A DNA stretch of 64,000 bases, from NCBI GenBank assembly GCA_016235165.1, contig JACRLX010000022.1, positions 248,001 to 312,000 on the forward strand, read 5' to 3'. The position numbers and the translations under genes are program-made. Numbering within the stretch: the first letter of the stretch is position 1; each line of letters begins with the position of its first letter. Source of the DNA: Rhodocyclales bacterium (GTDB lineage Bacteria > Pseudomonadota > Gammaproteobacteria > Burkholderiales > Rhodocyclaceae). This document shows, piece after piece, positions 1 through 7,578 of the stretch. Under the pieces are notes generated by a model. The model saw only the letters and a list, made by a program, of their open reading frames with translations. It had not been told where the DNA came from and ran no database searches.

Positions 1-2712
1 TCGCCGCTTTCCAAGGGCGCGCTGCTGGCGGACGAGGTCGGCCTGGGCAAGACCATCGAAGCGGGCCTCGTGCTGTCGCAGAAGTGGGCAGAGCGCAAGC
101 GGCGCATTCTCGTCATCACGCCGTCCAACCTGCGCAAGCAGTGGTTCCAGGAACTGGCCGAAAAGTTTTTCCTGCCCTGCCGGATTCTCGAAGCCAAGCC
201 TTATAACGCCGCGATCCGGCAGGGTCAGTTCCGCCCTTTTGAAGTGCCCGAAATCGTCATCTGCTCCTACCAGTTCGCCAAGAGCAAGGCCGGCGACGTT
301 CAGGCCGTGCCGTGGGACCTGGTGGTAATCGACGAGGCGCACCGGCTGCGCAATGTTTACAAGCCATCGAACGTCATCGCCAACACACTCAAACTGGCCC
401 TGGCCGGCAAACACAAGCTGCTGCTCACGGCGACGCCTTTGCAGAATTCGTTGCTGGAGCTGTTCGGGCTAGTCAGCTTCATCGACGAACACACCTTCGG
501 CGACCTGAAAAGCTTCCGCGAACAATTCGCCAATCTGAATCAGGAGCAGGTATTCGAGACGCTCAAGGCTCGTCTCAAGCCAGTCTGCCATCGCACCCTC
601 CGCCGACAGGTTACGGCCTACATTCCCTACACCAAGCGCCTGCCGCTGGTCGAGGAGTTCACCCCGGAGGAAAGCGAAGACCGGCTTTACCATCTCGTCT
701 CCGAATATCTGCAACGGGATAATCTACAGGCGCTGCCGGCCGGTCAGCGCTCCCTGATGACGCTGGTGCTGCGCAAGCTCCTGGCCTCATCCACGTTTGC
801 CATTGCCGGCGCACTTACCTCGATTTCCAACCGGCTCAAAACCAAGCTGCGCAAGCAGGAACCTGCGGAATCGCTGGAAGACGAACTGGATCAGGACTAC
901 GAAGCGCTCGACGAAACTGCCGAGGAGTGGACCGACGACGAACCCGTTGAACTCCTTACCGAAGACGACCGCCGGGCGCTTGAGCAGGAAATCGCCGACC
1001 TCGATGCCTTCGCCCAACTGGCCACCTCCATCCAACACAATGCCAAGGGCAAGGCGCTGCTCAAGGCGCTGGGCGTCGCCTTTGCCAAGGCAAAAGAACT
1101 CGGCGGCGCGGAAAAAGCCATCATCTTCACCGAGTCGCGCCGCACCCAGAGTTATTTGTTGCGCCTGCTAGCGGACAGCCCGTTTCGTGACGGCATCGTG
1201 CTGTTCAATGGTTCCAACACCGACGATGGTTCCAAGCTGATCTATAGCCAGTGGCTCGAACGCCATCAGGGCAGCGACCGGCTCACCGGCTCGCGCAGCG
1301 CAGACATGCGCTCGGCGCTAGTGGATTACTTCCGCGAGCAGGGCCGCATCATGATCGCTACCGAGGCAGGCGCCGAAGGCATCAACCTTCAATTCTGTTC
1401 GCTGGTGGTGAATTACGACCTGCCCTGGAACCCGCAGCGCATCGAGCAGCGCATTGGCCGCTGCCACCGCTACGGCCAGAAGCACGACGTGGTGGTGGTG
1501 AATTTTCTCAACCGCAAGAACGCCGCCGATCAACGCGTCTTCGAGTTGCTGTCAGAAAAATTCCAGCTTTTCGAAGGCGTTTTCGGTGCCAGCGATGAAG
1601 TGCTGGGCGCCATCGAATCCGGCGTCGACTTCGAGAAACGCATCGCCGCCATTTACCAGAATTGCCGCAAGCAGGATGAAATCCAGAGCGCCTTCAACCA
1701 GCTCCAGCTCGAACTGAGTCTGGAAATCAACGAATCCATGACGCGCACGCGCCAGCAACTGCTGGAAAACTTCGACGACGAAGTGCGCGAAAAACTCAAG
1801 GTGCGCGACGAAGCCTCCAGGGCCTACCTCAACCGCTACGAACGTCTGCTCATGCAGCTCACGCGGCATGAACTGGATGGCCAAGCCGAGTTTCTGGGGG
1901 ATGCGTCGTTTCGCCTGACGGCAAACCCTTTCCCGCAGCAAGCCGCCGCCATTCCGCTGGGCCTGTATGAACTGCCGCGCCGTTCCGGCGAAGCCCACCT
2001 CTACCGCCTCAACCATCCGCTGGCGGAAGCTCTGATGGCGAACGCCAAGAGCCGCGACTTGCCGACTGCGGAGATTCACTTCGACTACGGCCGGCATGAC
2101 GGCAAGGTCACGTCCCTTGAGCCCTTGATCGGCAAGACTGGCTGGCTCGCCCTTTCGTTCTTCAGCGTGGAAGCGCTCGACTTGGCGGAAGATCATCTGA
2201 TCTTCTCGGCCGTCACCGACGACGGCCAAACATTGGAAGAAGAAGTCGCGCAGCGCCTGCTAACGCTGCCTTGCGCATCCGCTCCCCGTCCGCTTGCGAC
2301 AGAGAATAAGGTTCGGGGCGCACTTGATACCGTTACCCAACATCGTCAGGCCGCCATTCAACGCGTCATTTCAGAGCGCAACGCCCGTTTCTTCGAAGCC
2401 GAGGCCGACAAGCTCGACAGCTGGGCCGACGATCTGAAAGTCGGACTGGAACGGGAAATCAAGGAAATCGACCGCCAGATCAAGGAGGCCCGCCGCGCCG
2501 CCGTAACTGCCCTGACGCTGGAGGAAAAGCTGGCCGGGCAGAAGCAGATCAAGGCCCTCGAAGCCCAGCGCAACCAGAAGCGCCGCACCCTGTTCGACGC
2601 GCAGGATCAGGTGGACAGGCAGCGCGACGAACTGATCGAGCAGATCGAGGGCAAACTGAACCAGACCACGACCTTGCAGCCGTTATTTGTGCTGCGATGG
2701 GTTCTTCTCTGA
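1..2712 (+). CDS. SNF2-family DEAD/DEAH-box helicase, 5' partial
   Basis: The reading frame is open from base 1, so the start lies left of the window; about 903 codons are visible. Translation begins with a Walker A segment LADEVGLGKTIEAG at residues 9-22. A DEAH box follows (VVIDEAHRLRN), then the SNF2 TATPLQN motif, and then a helicase C-terminal domain with ATEAGAEGINLQ and an arginine-finger stretch QRIGRCHRYGQ. The last 250 residues are charged and coiled-coil-like. This is the RapA/HepA-like branch of SNF2 ATPases, which translocate on double-stranded DNA. Such helicases often sit beside methyltransferases in defence islands, and here Mod and Res homologues follow within 8 kb on the same strand. 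A role in restriction or phage defence is inferred from context only; a stand-alone remodelling helicase remains possible. Confidence 0.85.
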   Translation, partial: SPLSKGALLADEVGLGKTIEAGLVLSQKWAERKRRILVITPSNLRKQWFQELAEKFFLPCRILEAKPYNAAIRQGQFRPFEVPEIVICSYQFAKSKAGDVQAVPWDLVVIDEAHRLRNVYKPSNVIANTLKLALAGKHKLLLTATPLQNSLLELFGLVSFIDEHTFGDLKSFREQFANLNQEQVFETLKARLKPVCHRTLRRQVTAYIPYTKRLPLVEEFTPEESEDRLYHLVSEYLQRDNLQALPAGQRSLMTLVLRKLLASSTFAIAGALTSISNRLKTKLRKQEPAESLEDELDQDYEALDETAEEWTDDEPVELLTEDDRRALEQEIADLDAFAQLATSIQHNAKGKALLKALGVAFAKAKELGGAEKAIIFTESRRTQSYLLRLLADSPFRDGIVLFNGSNTDDGSKLIYSQWLERHQGSDRLTGSRSADMRSALVDYFREQGRIMIATEAGAEGINLQFCSLVVNYDLPWNPQRIEQRIGRCHRYGQKHDVVVVNFLNRKNAADQRVFELLSEKFQLFEGVFGASDEVLGAIESGVDFEKRIAAIYQNCRKQDEIQSAFNQLQLELSLEINESMTRTRQQLLENFDDEVREKLKVRDEASRAYLNRYERLLMQLTRHELDGQAEFLGDASFRLTANPFPQQAAAIPLGLYELPRRSGEAHLYRLNHPLAEALMANAKSRDLPTAEIHFDYGRHDGKVTSLEPLIGKTGWLALSFFSVEALDLAEDHLIFSAVTDDGQTLEEEVAQRLLTLPCASAPRPLATENKVRGALDTVTQHRQAAIQRVISERNARFFEAEADKLDSWADDLKVGLEREIKEIDRQIKEARRAAVTALTLEEKLAGQKQIKALEAQRNQKRRTLFDAQDQVDRQRDELIEQIEGKLNQTTTLQPLFVLRWVLL

Positions 2713-2798
2713 ATGGCTCGCCTGATGAGCCTTGCTGCGGCTAAACTCGCCATGTCATTGGGTAATTGTGCCGCCGTGAGCGGAAGGGAGCCGCAACG

Positions 2799-3204
2799 AT
2801 GAACAGCAAGCAACTGCCGACCCTTGGCGATAAATCCTTCGAATCCATCAAGCTGACCAACGAGCACGGCGCCGAGTACTGGAGCGCCCGCGACCTGCAA
2901 CTCTTGCTCGGCTACAGCCAGTGGCGACGCTTCGAGCAGGCCATCGAGCGCGCCGTAAGCTCTTGTCAACAATCGGGAAATAAGCCGGATTATCACTTTG
3001 CCGGCGCCGGCAAACCGATCGCCGGCGGCAAGGGGGCAGTTCAAGTGGTTGAGGATTTTCACCTCTCCCGCTTCGCCTGCTACCTCATCGCCCAGAACGG
3101 CGATGTATGGCGACTTGCAGGGGATTGCGGGCAAGTCGTTGCAGGAGATTGAGGGATTGGAGTTACGGTCCTTGACGCTCAATGCGGAGCAGGCAGCGGA
3201 ATGA
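2799..3204 (+). pseudogene. DinD/Bro-N-like protein remnant, frameshifted
   Basis: An ATG at 2799 follows a purine-rich stretch (GGAAGGGAG) and opens a frame with the conserved DinD-type N-terminus: YWSARDLQLLLGYSQW, then an AI-ERA helix, a C..SG..PDYHF segment and LSRFACYLIAQNGD. Directly after this the frame diverges and stops near 3152, where intact DinD proteins continue for well over 100 residues. A different frame stays open to 3204 (ending SLTLNAEQAAE), consistent with a deletion plus frameshift. DinD is an SOS-induced protein that modulates RecA filaments in E. coli. Here the gene looks dead and is probably a leftover of earlier island remodelling. Confidence 0.65.
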
Positions 3205-3262
3205 TGCAAGCAGAGGAGGATAATTCCCCTCGATATTTATATGGCTTGAGGGATACAAGGCG

Positions 3263-4465
3263 ATGAGCATGGGACCCATTACAAAAATAGTCATCAAACG
3301 ATTCCGCAGCTTTCCATCGGCGGTTTTGGAACTGGACAATCCTTTGTTCGTGGTGGGGCGCAATGGCTCGGGAAAGTCGAATCTTGCCGATGTGTTTGGT
3401 TTCGTTGCCGAAGCGATGGCATCGCCCATCCAGGCGGTGTTCGATGGCAAAGGAGGCATCGCGGCGGTGCGCAACCGCAGCTCCGTCAAGAGCGCTCCGC
3501 CGAACATGGGGCTGGCGTTCGAGTTTGGCGCCTTCAACGGCATCGAGGGCGGGCGTTTTGCGTTCGAGGTCAAGGCACTGCCCAACTACGGTTTTCGCAT
3601 CGTTCGCGAGCAATGCCTCGTGCGCAAAAAAGATGGCGGACGGTGGTGGTTCGATCGGACCGACGCCTGGAAAAGCAACGCCGAGGGCTTGACGCCCGCG
3701 CTGGAACCCACGGCGCTTGCGCTTCCCCTTGTTGGCGGTGACGAGCGCTTTGCGCCCATCTTCAAAGTACTTAGCGCGATGCGCGTCTATTCGATCGAAC
3801 CGGCCAAGTTGCGGGCGATGCAAGACCCGGATAGCGGAATTGTTCTCAGACCGGACGGCGGCAATGCCGCCAGCGTTCTTCAGGAGCTGTCGCGAGGCGA
3901 AAACGCCAAGACAACCCAGCAAGAAGTTCACCGCATTCTCGAATCCATTGTTCCCGAGACCAAATCGGTTTCCCACAAGAAGCATGGAAACAAGCTGTCA
4001 ATGAGTTTCTCCCAGGAATGGGGCGAAGGCAAAAAACTCACCTTCGACGCGTTCAGCATGTCGGATGGCACCTTGCGCTCGCTTGGCCTCATCATGGCCG
4101 TGCTCCAGAAATCAAGCCCTTCAGTGCTGGTCATCGAAGAGCCGGAGGCAACCATCCACCCCGGCGCGCTGGGCGCGGTGCTCGACCTCATCCGCCGGGC
4201 ATCAAAGACCATGCAGGTCGTCGTCACTACGCATAGCCCGGAGTTGCTCGATGCCAAGTGGATCACCGACGAGAATCTACGCATCGTTTCCTGGCAGGCG
4301 GGCGCTTCGCATTTGCTGCTGCCATCCGCTGCGACCCGCGAGGCGATGCGCAGTCACCTCATGGGGGCGGGCGAGTTGTTGCGGTCCAATTCACTTCACG
4401 CCGAGGAGTTGTTCGCCAATGACGAGGTCTTGCGCAACGGCACGCTGTTCGAGAGTCTGGCATGA
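3263..4465 (+). CDS. AAA-type (SMC/OLD-like) ATPase, partner of DUF4276 protein
   Basis: This 400-residue protein has Walker A GRNGSGKSN at residues 32-40, an ABC-like signature region near FSMSDGTLRSLG, Walker B LVIEEPEATIHPG near residue 290, and the switch histidine THSPELLD near 322. That is the AAA_21/OLD-like ATPase fold seen in anti-phage ATPases. The ATG at 3263 has AAGG six bases upstream. Its 3' end overlaps the next gene by four bases (ATGA), so the two are translationally coupled. ATPase plus TOPRIM-like partner pairs act as two-gene abortive defence modules in several systems (OLD, PARIS and Abi types). The exact system here is not identified. Confidence 0.85.
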   Translation: MSMGPITKIVIKRFRSFPSAVLELDNPLFVVGRNGSGKSNLADVFGFVAEAMASPIQAVFDGKGGIAAVRNRSSVKSAPPNMGLAFEFGAFNGIEGGRFAFEVKALPNYGFRIVREQCLVRKKDGGRWWFDRTDAWKSNAEGLTPALEPTALALPLVGGDERFAPIFKVLSAMRVYSIEPAKLRAMQDPDSGIVLRPDGGNAASVLQELSRGENAKTTQQEVHRILESIVPETKSVSHKKHGNKLSMSFSQEWGEGKKLTFDAFSMSDGTLRSLGLIMAVLQKSSPSVLVIEEPEATIHPGALGAVLDLIRRASKTMQVVVTTHSPELLDAKWITDENLRIVSWQAGASHLLLPSAATREAMRSHLMGAGELLRSNSLHAEELFANDEVLRNGTLFESLA

Positions 4466-5088
4466 AGCTGTACCCTATTGTCGAAGGTCACGGCGAGGTG
4501 GCCGCGGTTCCCGTCTTGTTGCGTCGATTGCTGTGGGATCACGCGCAATGTTTTGGCATGGGCGTGGGAATCCCAATCCGGCAGACGTCCTCGCAGTTCC
4601 GGCGTGAAGCGGAGGTCCAGCGGATGGTCCGGCTCGCGCTGCTCCAACCCGACTGCGCAGCGGTACTGCTGCTGTTCGACGGCGAGGACGACTGCCCTTT
4701 TGAATTGGCGGCAAAGGTGCGGGGCTGGGCGCAAGCCGCGGCCGGACAGACCCCCTGCGAAGTGGTGATCGCCTACCGCGAATACGAAACCTGGTTCCTG
4801 GCCTCGGTGGAGTCCTTGCGGGGACGCTGGGGTATCGCGGACGATGCGGCCGCTCCGGACAATCCGGAGGCAAAGCGCGACGCCAAAGGCGCGCTTGAAG
4901 AATTCTTGCCGTCCAGGCGCGGCTATTCGCCAACGATCGACCAGGCTGACATGAGCGCCGTATTCGACATGGCGCTTGCCCATCGCCGCAATCGCTCCTT
5001 TCGCAAACTGGTCAAGACTGTTGGCGACCTGCTCAGCCAAGTGGGGCAACCGGTTCCGGCGTGGCCGCCCGTGGCATGGCAGGCATGA
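4462..5088 (+). CDS. DUF4276 family TOPRIM-like protein
   Basis: This 208-residue protein starts MKLYPIVEGHGE; the glutamate in VEGHGE at 8 is the typical TOPRIM first acidic residue. It continues with LLLFDGEDD at 69-77, the usual second acidic cluster, so a metal-dependent TOPRIM-like nuclease or phosphotransfer fold is expected. It overlaps the upstream ATPase by four bases and the downstream methyltransferase by four bases (ATGA in both cases), making a tight three-gene transcription unit. The partner role is inferred: DUF4276 proteins commonly follow AAA_21 ATPases and are thought to be the effector half of the pair. No toxic activity can be read from sequence alone. Confidence 0.8.
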   Translation: MKLYPIVEGHGEVAAVPVLLRRLLWDHAQCFGMGVGIPIRQTSSQFRREAEVQRMVRLALLQPDCAAVLLLFDGEDDCPFELAAKVRGWAQAAAGQTPCEVVIAYREYETWFLASVESLRGRWGIADDAAAPDNPEAKRDAKGALEEFLPSRRGYSPTIDQADMSAVFDMALAHRRNRSFRKLVKTVGDLLSQVGQPVPAWPPVAWQA

Positions 5089-6692
5089 AAACAAAACAAA
5101 AACTCGAACTCACCTGGATCGGCAAGGAAAACCGGCCGAAGCTGGAGCCGCGCATTCTGTTGGAAGACCCGGCGAAGTCGTATCACGCGAAACACCGTGT
5201 CGCCAGCGCCGACTTATTCGACAACCGGCTGATCTTCGGCGACAACCTGCTGGCCTTGAAAGCGCTGGAGGGGGAGTTTTCCGGCAAGGTGAAATGCGTG
5301 TTCATCGACCCGCCCTACAACACCGGCAGCGCCTTCACGCATTACGACGACGGCGTGGAGCATTCGATCTGGCTATCGTTGATGCGCGACCGGCTGGAGA
5401 TCATCAAGCGGCTGCTGTCCGACGATGGCTCGCTGTGGATCACCATCGACGACAATGAGGCGCATTACCTCAAGGTGCTGTGCGACGAAGTATTTGGACG
5501 AGGGAACTTTGTCGCGACCGTTATTTGGCAAAAAAAGTACGCGCCGAAGTCCGATTCAAAGTACTTCTCGGAGTCTCATGATTTCGTCCTGGTGGTCGCG
5601 AAGCAACTTGATCGATTCAATCTCAGAAGACTACCGAAAACAGAGAAGCAAACGGGGCGCTACACAAACCGTGATAACGATCACCGCGGCCCGTGGAAGG
5701 CTAGCGACGTTCTTCGCAACGAGGCCCGAGACTATGCAATCTTTCCAGTCAAGCTGCCGTCGGGGCGCGAAGTTATGCCGCCAGCCGGAACAAGCTGGCG
5801 GTACACAAAGGAGAAGTTCGCTGAACTGATTTCTGACAACCGTATCTGGTTTGGTGTTGATGGCGACGCACGCCCCGCGTACAAGCGGTTTCTCTCTGAA
5901 GTGACAGACACCATTCCGAGCACGACTATTTGGCCGTATGACGAAGTTGGACACAACGACGAATCGAAGAAGGAAATGCGTGCGATTTTCGGAGAGGATT
6001 TATTTGGTACTCCGAAACCGGAGCGTTTGCTTGAACGTGTCTTGAACCTTGCCACGAACCCCGGCGACCTCGTCCTCGACTCCTTCGCCGGTTCCGGCAC
6101 CACCGGCGCGGTCGCCCACAAGATGGGCAGGCGCTGGATCATGATTGAGCTGGGCGAGCACTGCCACACCCACATCATCCCGCGCCTGCAAAAAGTCATC
6201 GATGGTGCAGACCCCGGCGGCATCAGCAAGGCGGTGAACTGGCAGGGCGGCGGCGGTTTCCGCTATTACCGCCTGGCACCCTCGCTGCTGGAAAAGGACA
6301 AGTGGGGCAACTGGGTCATCAACCATGACTACAACGCCGCCATGCTGGCCGAGGCGCTGTGCAAGCTGGAAGGCTTCAGCTACGCGCCGTCGGACGCGGT
6401 GTATTGGCAGCACGGCCATTCCACCGAGCGGGATTTCGTCTATGTGACCACCGCCAGCCTGACCCATGAGCAATTGCAGCAGCTCGCCGACGAGGTGGGG
6501 CCGGATCGGTCGCTGCTGGTGCTGTGCACCGCCTTCCGTGCAAAAGTGGATGCCTACCCCAATCTGACGGTGAAGAAGATTCCCAAGCAGGTGCTGTCGC
6601 GCTGCGAGTGGGGGCACGATGATTACTCCCTGCAGGTGGAAAACCTGCCCAAGGAGCCGCCCAAGCCCGGCCAGCAGGAGCTGGCACTATGA
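5085..6692 (+). CDS. mod: Type III-like site-specific DNA-methyltransferase (Mod)
   Basis: The protein is a beta-class amino-methyltransferase, with catalytic motif DPPYNTG at residues 75-81 coming before the AdoMet motif LDSFAGSGTTG near 330. It should methylate adenine (N6) and provide sequence recognition for the Res subunit encoded at 7579. I chose the ATG at 5085, which overlaps the previous stop as ATGA; an in-frame GTG at 5061 is less likely. The length of 535 residues is short for type III Mod (usually 600 or more). The central stretch, about 5480-6050, is visibly AT-richer than both ends and corresponds to the target recognition region, suggesting it was swapped in by recombination. 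Residues 37-43 are encoded by a copy of the dispersed repeat or a chance match to it. Confidence 0.88.
   Translation: MKTKQKLELTWIGKENRPKLEPRILLEDPAKSYHAKHRVASADLFDNRLIFGDNLLALKALEGEFSGKVKCVFIDPPYNTGSAFTHYDDGVEHSIWLSLMRDRLEIIKRLLSDDGSLWITIDDNEAHYLKVLCDEVFGRGNFVATVIWQKKYAPKSDSKYFSESHDFVLVVAKQLDRFNLRRLPKTEKQTGRYTNRDNDHRGPWKASDVLRNEARDYAIFPVKLPSGREVMPPAGTSWRYTKEKFAELISDNRIWFGVDGDARPAYKRFLSEVTDTIPSTTIWPYDEVGHNDESKKEMRAIFGEDLFGTPKPERLLERVLNLATNPGDLVLDSFAGSGTTGAVAHKMGRRWIMIELGEHCHTHIIPRLQKVIDGADPGGISKAVNWQGGGGFRYYRLAPSLLEKDKWGNWVINHDYNAAMLAEALCKLEGFSYAPSDAVYWQHGHSTERDFVYVTTASLTHEQLQQLADEVGPDRSLLVLCTAFRAKVDAYPNLTVKKIPKQVLSRCEWGHDDYSLQVENLPKEPPKPGQQELAL
5193..5214 (-). repeat. Dispersed-repeat-like copy inside mod
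   Basis: Read on the minus strand this is AAGTCGGCGCTGGCGAC then ACGGT, close to the intergenic repeat consensus. It encodes VASAD in Mod. The match could be coincidental, because the peptide lies next to a region expected to be conserved. Confidence 0.4.
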
Positions 6693-6713
6693 CGGTCTCG
6701 GCAAACGGCGAAC

Positions 6714-6738
6714 ATTTCCGACGCAGTGTCTCGGAAAT
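6714..6738. promoter_or_regulatory. Inverted repeat upstream of fic
   Basis: A perfect 8-base dyad, ATTTCCGA and TCGGAAAT, is separated by 9 bases and ends 8 bases before the fic ATG. Its position fits an operator for autoregulation or a structure masking the ribosome site. No U-tract follows, so it is not an obvious terminator for mod. Confidence 0.5.
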
Positions 6739-6746
6739 TGCCCGGC

Positions 6747-7400
6747 ATGTCTGATCGCTACAGCGCACACGGGCTGGAAACAGAATTCGAGCCGGGCTCG
6801 CGAGGACGGGTATTGCGCAATCGCATGGGAATACGTTCTGTCCGCGAAATGGCGCGGGTGGAATCGGAACGGCTGCTGGAGGCCACGGAACGGTCGCTCG
6901 ATGAGACCGAAGTCGATCAACGCTTTACGGCCGAGGATATCTGCCGCATGCACCGGCTATGGCTGGGCGAGGTGTATGCGTGGGCGGGCGACTACCGCCA
7001 GGTGAATCTCGGCAAGGACGGCTTCATGTTCGCGGCGGCGCCTCTCGTGCCGGGGCTGATGGCCGAGCTGGAGCGCGGCCCCTTGCAACGCTACACGCCC
7101 TGCCGGTTTGCGACCCGGCGCGAGCAGGCGGAGGCGCTGGCCATCGTTCATGCCGAACTGATATTGATCCACCCGTTCCGCGAGGGCAACGGCCGCTGTG
7201 CGCGTTTGTTGGCAACCTTGATGGCCTTGCAGGCAGGTCTGCCTGCGCTGGATTTCGGCGGCATTCGCGGCCAGGAGAAACGACGCTATATCGTCGCCGT
7301 GCATGCGGCCGTTGGCCGCGACTACGGGCCGATGACTGCGGCGTTCGAGCGGGTGATTGCCCGGACCGAGCGGTCCCAGGCTAGGCTTTTGCGCGGGTGA
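6747..7400 (+). CDS. fic: Fic/DOC family protein (probable AMPylator toxin)
   Basis: This 217-residue Fic domain has the complete catalytic signature HPFREGNGRCAR at 142-153. It also has the upstream helix MHRLWLGEVYAWAGDYR and a flap around KDGFMFAA. Such enzymes transfer AMP or related groups from nucleotides to target proteins. I start it at ATG 6747 (MSDRYSAHG); an upstream GTG at 6726 would place the N-terminus inside an inverted repeat. I see no clear inhibitory S/T-x-x-x-E-G/N motif in this protein, so it looks like a class I Fic needing a separate antitoxin. The convergent 58-residue gene at 7381-7557 carries that motif. The gene sits between mod and res, splitting the restriction-modification pair. 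Confidence 0.88.
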   Translation: MSDRYSAHGLETEFEPGSRGRVLRNRMGIRSVREMARVESERLLEATERSLDETEVDQRFTAEDICRMHRLWLGEVYAWAGDYRQVNLGKDGFMFAAAPLVPGLMAELERGPLQRYTPCRFATRREQAEALAIVHAELILIHPFREGNGRCARLLATLMALQAGLPALDFGGIRGQEKRRYIVAVHAAVGRDYGPMTAAFERVIARTERSQARLLRG

Positions 7401-7557
7401 TGGCCGTGACGGGGGACTTGCGCTTGCCGGTGGCCTTGTTGAAGGGCGCGCGTATACCCTCGATGACCGAGGAGGTGGCGACGGACTTGAGCACACTGCG
7501 CCGGCGCAGGTCTGGGTCGCGCAGGTAGGGATTAGCCAAGGCAAGAGAAGAAGACAT
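7381..7557 (-). CDS. Candidate Fic antitoxin, 58 residues, antisense to fic end
   Basis: The gene runs opposite to fic and overlaps its last 20 bases. The product reads MSSSLALANPYLRDPDLRRR and then SVLKSVATSSVIEGI. The segment SSVIEG fits the Fic inhibitory-helix motif S/T-x-x-x-E-G/N, known from VbhA-type antitoxins and self-inhibiting Fic proteins, where the glutamate blocks the ATP gamma-phosphate site. It is followed by a basic tail (KATGKRK). A consensus TATAAT lies only six bases before the ATG, so the mRNA would be leaderless. The antitoxin role is inference from motif and neighbourhood; a VbhA-like antitoxin usually lies upstream in the same operon, so the convergent arrangement is unusual. 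Confidence 0.65.
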   Translation of the reverse strand: MSSSLALANPYLRDPDLRRRSVLKSVATSSVIEGIRAPFNKATGKRKSPVTAITRAKA

Positions 7558-7563
7558 GTTCGA

Positions 7564-7569
7564 ATTATA
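7564..7569 (-). promoter_or_regulatory. -10 box of the antisense antitoxin gene
   Basis: The minus strand has a perfect TATAAT here, with six bases to the ATG at 7557, predicting transcription to start at or next to the start codon (leaderless). No strong -35 element is seen at 16-18 bases. The box lies 10 bases from the res start on the other strand, so the two genes have back-to-back promoters. Confidence 0.55.
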
Positions 7570-7578
7570 CCGGGGTAA

